A stretch of DNA of 64,000 bases from JAEUHO01 sp046350655. Its GTDB lineage: Bacteria > Planctomycetota > PLA2 > JAEUHO01. The stretch spans positions 619,011 to 683,010 of the forward strand of contig JAXMAB010000006.1 in assembly GCA_046350655.1 (NCBI GenBank), in the 5' to 3' direction. Positions 59,579 through 64,000 of the stretch are shown one piece after another. Under the pieces are notes generated by a model that worked only from the letters and a program-made list of their open reading frames with translations, was not told the origin of the DNA and ran no database searches. Position numbers and translations under genes: made by a program. Positions within the stretch are counted from its first letter, which is position 1. Each line of letters begins with the position of its first letter.

Positions 59579-61231
59579 TCAGCGCACCGTGGTGGGGTCG
59601 GGGACGCGCGCGCGGACGCGCACGTAGACCGGCGTCGCGCCGAACTGGACGTCCAGCGTGCGCGCCTCGAGGTCCGGCCCCGAGACCTCGAGCCGGACGG
59701 GCGTCGGCGGCAGCGGGGTCAAGAGGCGCACCGGGCCGCGCGGCGAGGAGCGGCCGTCGTGCTCGATCCACGCGTCGGAGGAGAGGACCTCGGCGCACCG
59801 CGTCGGCACGGCGCGCCCTTCCTCGTCGAGGAGCCGGAGGTCGGCCGCGATCGGGAGGCCGTCGTCGCCGACGACGTGGAGGAGCGGACCGGTCGGCGCG
59901 GTGGGGGGCACGTCCGGGTCGTCGAACGGGTCGGCGACGGCGAGGTCCACGTCGAGCGCGTCCGCGTCGCCCGGGGCCCAGCGCACGGTGCGTGTCGACG
60001 CGCCGAGGTAGGTCACGGTGACCTCGATCGCGCGGTCGCCGCGGACCCACGCGCTCGCGCGGCCGAGCGCGTCCGCGCGCACGACCAGGCGGCCGCGGGT
60101 CGCGGCGAACGCGACGGCCGCGTCCGCGACGGGCGTGGCGCCCGTGCGCACGGACACGCTGAGGAACCGCGCCGGCGCGCCGAGCGCGATCGACGGGCCG
60201 GGGACGCGCACCACCGTCGCGAACGCGTCCTCGAGGTCGGGGTGGACCGCGCCCGCGAAGCGACGCGGCCCCGCGCGCGCGACGCGCCAGAGGCCCTCCG
60301 CCGCGCCGCGCAGACGGAACGCGCCGTCGAGGCCGATCGGCGTGGACAGCCGCGCGGGCCGACGCGCCGCGCCGTCGGCGAGGAGCCCCTCGGGGCCGGC
60401 GGGCGCGTCGGCGGCCCCGGCGACGAGCGGCGTGGCGAGCACGAAGGCGCCCCGGACGTCGGGCGCGGGACCGACCGTGCCGGCGATCGTGAGGCCCTCG
60501 TCGAGCACGAGGGGCGGCAGCGTCGTCGTCGCCGCGTCGAGCGCGACGGCGACGACCGCGCTCGTGCCGCGGTCCGGCGTCGTCGCGACGACCTCGAGGC
60601 GGGCCCGGTCGCCGGCGACGACCAGCGTGTACGCGCCGTCGGCCGTCGTCGCGACGGAGCGGGGGCGGTCGCCGAGCACGACGACGGACGCACCGGCAAC
60701 CGGCGCGCCCGCGCCGTCGAGCACGCGACCGTTCACGACGCGGAGGTCGGGTCGCGGCCGGCGGCGGTCGAGGTTCAGCGCGACCGCGACGCGCAGGCCC
60801 GGGGTCAGCGTGCCGTCGGTGCGATAGGGGAGGTCGAGCGGCTCATGGTCGGGTTCGTAGTCGGGATGCGAGACCGTGAGCACGCGAGGGATGTCCGCCC
60901 GGCCGCGGCCGAGCACGCCGAGGTCGGCGCGGAACCAGCCGGGGCGCACGGCGCGCAGCGGCAAGCGGTCGATCTCGACGCGGACGCCCTCGAGCTCCCG
61001 CGCGTCGGGCCCGAACACCGAGACCTCGATCCACGCGCGGGTCGCGCGGTCGTCGCCCGCGGTCGCGGAGCGCGGGTTGCCGACCGCGCCGACGGCGAGG
61101 CCCGTCGCGACCAGGAGGCCGGTGACGACCCGCGCCGCGAGCGCCGGCGCGAAACGACGTCGACGGCCTGCACCGTGCGGCGGGCGGACGGCGCGTCCTG
61201 CGAGCGGGCGAGGATGGTCCGACCTGCGCAT
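59579..61231 (-). CDS. Secreted carboxypeptidase-regulatory-like protein
   Basis: The 550-residue product has a long, Arg-rich signal region (ARVVTGLLVATGLAVGAVG). The soluble part consists of repeated beta-sandwich modules: VNGRVLDGAGAPVAGASVVVLG with TTADGAYTLVVAG is a carboxypeptidase regulatory-like unit, followed by AGTVGPAPDVRGAFVLATP with GLDGAFRLRGAAEGLW. VHPDLEDAF and GRASAWVRGDR recur in the paralogue 62254-63963. No catalytic domain is present; such proteins are usually surface or periplasmic adhesive or structural modules. GGAGGGAC lies just before ATG 61231. Confidence 0.78.
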   Translation of the reverse strand: MRRSDHPRPLAGRAVRPPHGAGRRRRFAPALAARVVTGLLVATGLAVGAVGNPRSATAGDDRATRAWIEVSVFGPDARELEGVRVEIDRLPLRAVRPGWFRADLGVLGRGRADIPRVLTVSHPDYEPDHEPLDLPYRTDGTLTPGLRVAVALNLDRRRPRPDLRVVNGRVLDGAGAPVAGASVVVLGDRPRSVATTADGAYTLVVAGDRARLEVVATTPDRGTSAVVAVALDAATTTLPPLVLDEGLTIAGTVGPAPDVRGAFVLATPLVAGAADAPAGPEGLLADGAARRPARLSTPIGLDGAFRLRGAAEGLWRVARAGPRRFAGAVHPDLEDAFATVVRVPGPSIALGAPARFLSVSVRTGATPVADAAVAFAATRGRLVVRADALGRASAWVRGDRAIEVTVTYLGASTRTVRWAPGDADALDVDLAVADPFDDPDVPPTAPTGPLLHVVGDDGLPIAADLRLLDEEGRAVPTRCAEVLSSDAWIEHDGRSSPRGPVRLLTPLPPTPVRLEVSGPDLEARTLDVQFGATPVYVRVRARVPDPTTVR

Positions 61232-61362
61232 GTCCCTCCGCCGCGAGTCTACTTCGGCCGGCCGCCCTCGTCGGCGGGCCCCGTCGGCGGCTCGACCGCG
61301 GGGCCGTGCGCCCGTCCGGCCCGGCCTCCGTGCGTCACGACGACGTCCCTCCGTCCCCAGGG

Positions 61363-61368
61363 TACCGT
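61363..61368 (+). promoter_or_regulatory. TANNNT -10 hexamer of the metallo-hydrolase gene (leaderless type)
   Basis: TACCGT ends 8 nt before ATG 61377, with no ribosome site. Confidence 0.5.
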
Positions 61369-61376
61369 GCCGCGCG

Positions 61377-62042
61377 ATGGACCTCGCGATCACCGAGCTC
61401 GTCGTCAGCCCCTTCCAGCAGAACTGCCGCGTCGTCGTGGACCGCGCGAGCGGCGACGCCGTCGTCGTGGATCCCGGGGACGACCCGAAGCGCATCCTCG
61501 CCGCGGTGAAGCAGAGCGGCGGGAACGTCCGGTACCTCCTCGCGACCCACGGTCACCTCGACCACGTCGGGGCCGTCGTCCCCGTCCGCGCCGCGCTGAA
61601 GGCCCCGTTCGCCATCCACCGCGCCGACCGCCCCATCCTCGACCTCATGCCCGACCACGCGCAGATGTTCGGCATGGGTCCGCTCAAGGTCCCCGACATC
61701 GACCTCGACCTCGCGGAGGTCGACGAACTCCCGTTCGGCGCCGGCCTCCTCCGCGTCCTCAAGACGCCCGGCCACACGCCCGGCGGCTGCACCTTCCTCT
61801 TCCATGACGGCACCGACATCGGCCTCTTCGGCGACAGCCTCTTCCATCTCTCGGTCGGCCGCACCGACCTCGGCGGCGACGCGCGCGTGTACGCGCGCAC
61901 GATCCGCGACGTCCTCCTCGCGCTTCCCGACGAGACCGTCGTGCACTCGGGCCACGGTCCGTCGAGCACCATGGCGGTCGAGCGCGCGATGAACCCGTTC
62001 CTCAACGGCGACGTCTCGTTGGACGCTCCCGACGGCTGGTGA
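61377..62042 (+). CDS. Metallo-beta-lactamase-fold hydrolase (glyoxalase-II-like)
   Basis: The 221-residue enzyme has the metal-binding THGHLDHVG motif, the second-site histidine in LKTPGHTPGG, the bridging aspartate in LFGDSLFHLSVGRTDL and the last histidine in VVHSGHGPSS. The spacing matches the YcbL/GloB-like group that hydrolyses thioesters such as S-lactoylglutathione. It lacks the C-terminal glutathione-binding domain of classical glyoxalase II. It stands alone among genes for secreted proteins on the opposite strand. Confidence 0.92.
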   Translation: MDLAITELVVSPFQQNCRVVVDRASGDAVVVDPGDDPKRILAAVKQSGGNVRYLLATHGHLDHVGAVVPVRAALKAPFAIHRADRPILDLMPDHAQMFGMGPLKVPDIDLDLAEVDELPFGAGLLRVLKTPGHTPGGCTFLFHDGTDIGLFGDSLFHLSVGRTDLGGDARVYARTIRDVLLALPDETVVHSGHGPSSTMAVERAMNPFLNGDVSLDAPDGW

Positions 62043-62092
62043 CGTCCCGTCCACGGGCCCCTTCGGATGCCGGTCGGGGGGGAGCGGACGCT

Positions 62093-62207
62093 GGAGCCGA
62101 TCCCCGTCGTGCCCGTCGCGAGCCCGGCGAGACCGACGCGAGGCGGGCAAGCCCGCCGCTGCGAGTGTATCGCGGGGCGCAGCAGGGAGGCGATGGGGAT
62201 CGGCTCC
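62093..62207. other. Long-range stem-loop between convergent genes
   Basis: GGAGCCGATCCCC (62093-62105) and GGGGATCGGCTCC (62195-62207) are perfect 13-bp arms; five more pairs (with G-T wobbles) extend the stem inward. The 89-nt interior contains a second perfect hairpin, GGCGGGCAAGCCCGCC, near 62141-62156. It occupies most of the 211-bp gap between the 3' ends of the hydrolase and the secreted-protein gene. It may be a bidirectional terminator or a structured small RNA. Confidence 0.65.
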
Positions 62208-62253
62208 CGGGCCCGCGCGGGGGCCGCGTGACCTCCATTCGCGAGCGCGCGGG

Positions 62254-63963
62254 TCACCTCGACGACGCGGGGGTCGCGACGACGACCAGCGACACGGTCG
62301 CGTCGAGCGGGCCGGCGGACGGCAGCGGGAGGAGGACGGTCGAGAGGCCGTCGCCGCCGATCTCGAGCACGGACCCGGGCGCGGGCGGGCCGCCGCGGGC
62401 CGCGACGCGGACCTCGTCGGCGAGCGGCGCGCGACCCACGGCCTCGGCCACCCAGGTCGTCGGCGTGGGCCCGAACGCGTAGACGGTTACGGGCCTCGCG
62501 GTCCCGTCGGGGCCGACGAGCCGCACCCGCGCCGCGAGCGGGAGCCCGTCCGGGCCGCGCACGCGCAACGTGGCCGCGAACGCGCGGGGCCACGGGTCGC
62601 GCGCCATCGGGCCCTCGGCGCGCAGCCACACGTCGTCGTCGCGGCGACCGTGGAGCGACTCGCGCCACGTGAAGCCGCCGGCGGTGCGCGCGACGGCGCG
62701 CCACGCCGGCACCGGCGCGGGCTCGAGCGAGCCGTCGAGCGTCACGACGTGCTCGCGGTCGCCGCGCACCCACGCCGACGCGCGGCCCGTCGCGTCGGTG
62801 CGCACCCACAGCCGCGCGCTCGGGCCGTCCACGGAGGCCCACGTCGAGAGCGGCGCGCCCGCGAGGTCGCGGGTCGTCAGGTCGATCCGGCGAGGCGGCG
62901 CGCCGAGGTCGACGTTCCCCGCCGGGACGCGGATCACGACGTCGAACGCGTCCGCGAGGTCCGGGTGGACGGGCCCCGCGGGCGCCGGGACCGTCGCGCG
63001 GAGTCGCCAGGGGCCGACGTCGAGCCCGCCCAGGCCGAACCACGTCGGCGCGTCCGCGACCGTCGTCGCCGTCCGCGGCGCGGGGACCGCGCGGTCGGCC
63101 CGTCCCGACGGCGGCGCGCCGAGCCACGAGGCGACGGGCGCGCCGGCCTCCACAGGGCAACGGCCGGTCACGCCGTCGTACGCCTCCGGGACCGGCTCGC
63201 GGACCTCGAGGATCGCATGCCGCGTGCCGTGGACGCGGGCCACCCGCGTCACGCCGTCCGCCGTCGTCGCGGCCACGACGACGCGGAACGGGCCCTTGGG
63301 GACCGCGTCGTCCGGGAGCCGCGCGGAGAACACGCCGTCGGGGGCGAGGATCGCCAACGCGACGAACCGCGCGGGGCCGACCTCGGGCTCGACGAACACG
63401 CCGACGGAGCGCGCGTCGGGGACGCGGAGCCGGCCGTGCACCGTCGTCGCCGGGTCGAGGCGCACGCGCTCGACGTGGTCGTGCGAGGACTCGACCCAGC
63501 GCTCCTCGGTGCGCGGGAGCTCGAGGCGGCGGCGGACGAGCCGCGCGCCGGGCACGTCCACGACCAGCTCGACGCGGTCCGCCGGGTCGGCGGGCGGCAG
63601 CGCCGCCAGCAGCACTCGCGCGCCACCGGGCGCGAGGCGCAGCGGCGTGCGGACGACGCGGTCCCCGAGGCCGGGGATCGGCCGGGGCGGGTCGAACGGC
63701 GGCGGCGCCAGGGTCTCGACGTACACGTCGGGCTCGACGCGCGTGCCGTCGTCCGGCGGGACGCGCCACAGCTCGACGACGAGCGCGCCGCCGCCGCCGG
63801 GCGCGTCGCCCGCGTGCGCGCGCGCGAGGCCCCCGAGCAGGGCGGCGATCCCCAGCACGCGGACGCCCACGCGGACGGCCGCGCGGCCGCGCGCGGGACG
63901 GCGCGGCTCGCGGGACGACGGCGGCGTTCGCTCCGTGCGCGCGTGCGGCCCCGACCCACCCAT
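62254..63963 (-). CDS. Secreted beta-sandwich protein, paralogue of 59579-61231
   Basis: The 569-residue product has an Arg-rich N-terminus and hydrophobic signal segment (VLGIAALLGGLARAHAG). The rest is beta-rich, with a carboxypeptidase-regulatory-like module around residues 150-200 (VHGRLRVPDARSVGVFVE, SARLPDDAVPKGPFRVVV). VHPDLADAFDVVIRVP and TGRASAWVRGDREHVVTLDG align with the matching parts of 59579-61231, showing common descent. There is no enzyme motif. GGAGGG lies 8 nt before ATG 63963 and TACCCT (63983-63988, minus strand) may be its -10. Confidence 0.78.
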   Translation of the reverse strand: MGGSGPHARTERTPPSSREPRRPARGRAAVRVGVRVLGIAALLGGLARAHAGDAPGGGGALVVELWRVPPDDGTRVEPDVYVETLAPPPFDPPRPIPGLGDRVVRTPLRLAPGGARVLLAALPPADPADRVELVVDVPGARLVRRRLELPRTEERWVESSHDHVERVRLDPATTVHGRLRVPDARSVGVFVEPEVGPARFVALAILAPDGVFSARLPDDAVPKGPFRVVVAATTADGVTRVARVHGTRHAILEVREPVPEAYDGVTGRCPVEAGAPVASWLGAPPSGRADRAVPAPRTATTVADAPTWFGLGGLDVGPWRLRATVPAPAGPVHPDLADAFDVVIRVPAGNVDLGAPPRRIDLTTRDLAGAPLSTWASVDGPSARLWVRTDATGRASAWVRGDREHVVTLDGSLEPAPVPAWRAVARTAGGFTWRESLHGRRDDDVWLRAEGPMARDPWPRAFAATLRVRGPDGLPLAARVRLVGPDGTARPVTVYAFGPTPTTWVAEAVGRAPLADEVRVAARGGPPAPGSVLEIGGDGLSTVLLPLPSAGPLDATVSLVVVATPASSR

Positions 63964-64000
63964 GGGACGACCCTCCGACCCCAGGGTACCGCGGGGCCCC

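Overview
This window comes from the chromosome of a free-living bacterium with very high GC content (well above 70% by eye). It carries core housekeeping genes for translation (bL31, RF1, PrmC, HisS), purine synthesis (PurL, PurQ), fatty acid synthesis (AccA, a FabH-like ketosynthase), recombination (AddA, AddB) and isoprenoids (IspG). Menaquinone is made by the futalosine route (MqnC, MqnE). The PurS-PurL fusion, the futalosine and MEP genes, the HEAT/PDZ and FHA/TPR-like exported proteins, and the carboxypeptidase-regulatory-like secreted proteins would suit a Planctomycetota-type bacterium, but this is inference: no rRNA or other phylogenetic marker was compared. I see no phage, insertion sequence, CRISPR array, tRNA or rRNA.

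Layout. 0.2-3.8 kb: bL31, RF1, a zinc-ribbon membrane protein, PrmC (+). 3.9-9.1 kb: an MRJP/yellow-like lipoprotein and purL-purQ (-). 9.4-12.9 kb: accA, a HEAT/coiled-coil/PDZ protein and a SHOCT-DUF4870 protein (+). 12.9-15.8 kb: ketosynthase and exported hydrolase (-), divergent from addB-addA (16.2-23.1 kb, +). 23.1-30.9 kb: LOG protein, SDR, a hutH-hisS-tetR operon and an FHA/membrane protein. 31.2-38.2 kb: cyclophilin, then an eight-gene overlapping minus-strand operon (desaturase, moaD, moaE, PEP-synthase/PPDK regulator, two ABC ATPase/permease pairs). 38.3-41.4 kb: ArsR and SRPBCC genes converging on a hairpin array, then a glycosyltransferase and wecB. 41.6-43.1 kb: an LRAT-like peptidase-fold protein and an exported protein. 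43.4-46.8 kb: the most unusual locus, an acyl-CoA-dehydrogenase-fold protein, a cytoplasmic PhnD-like binding protein and a TusA-ferritin-like diiron fusion. 46.8-52 kb: paired membrane paralogues, two unknown proteins and a class III cyclase-like protein. 52.2-55.7 kb: mqnC-mqnE-ispG. 55.8-64 kb: a frameshifted ABC exporter and three related secreted carboxypeptidase-regulatory-like proteins (one broken), with a glyoxalase-II-like hydrolase among them.

Two organisational themes stand out. First, operons are tightly packed, with ATGA, GTGA or TGATG stop/start overlaps at almost every internal junction. Second, at least twelve genes without a Shine-Dalgarno sequence carry a TANNNT hexamer ending 6-9 nt before the start codon, the arrangement expected for leaderless transcripts; genes with a GGAGG-type site sit further from any such hexamer.

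The intergenic DNA is rich in structured repeats: a dispersed palindrome with core CGCGAGGCCCG, a three-copy 3'-end hairpin module whose stems covary around a constant loop, a four-copy 47-bp stem-loop array between two convergent genes, and a 21-bp tandem repeat. These, together with the TusA-ferritin/PhnD/acyl-CoA-dehydrogenase operon, are the best candidates for something not yet described.
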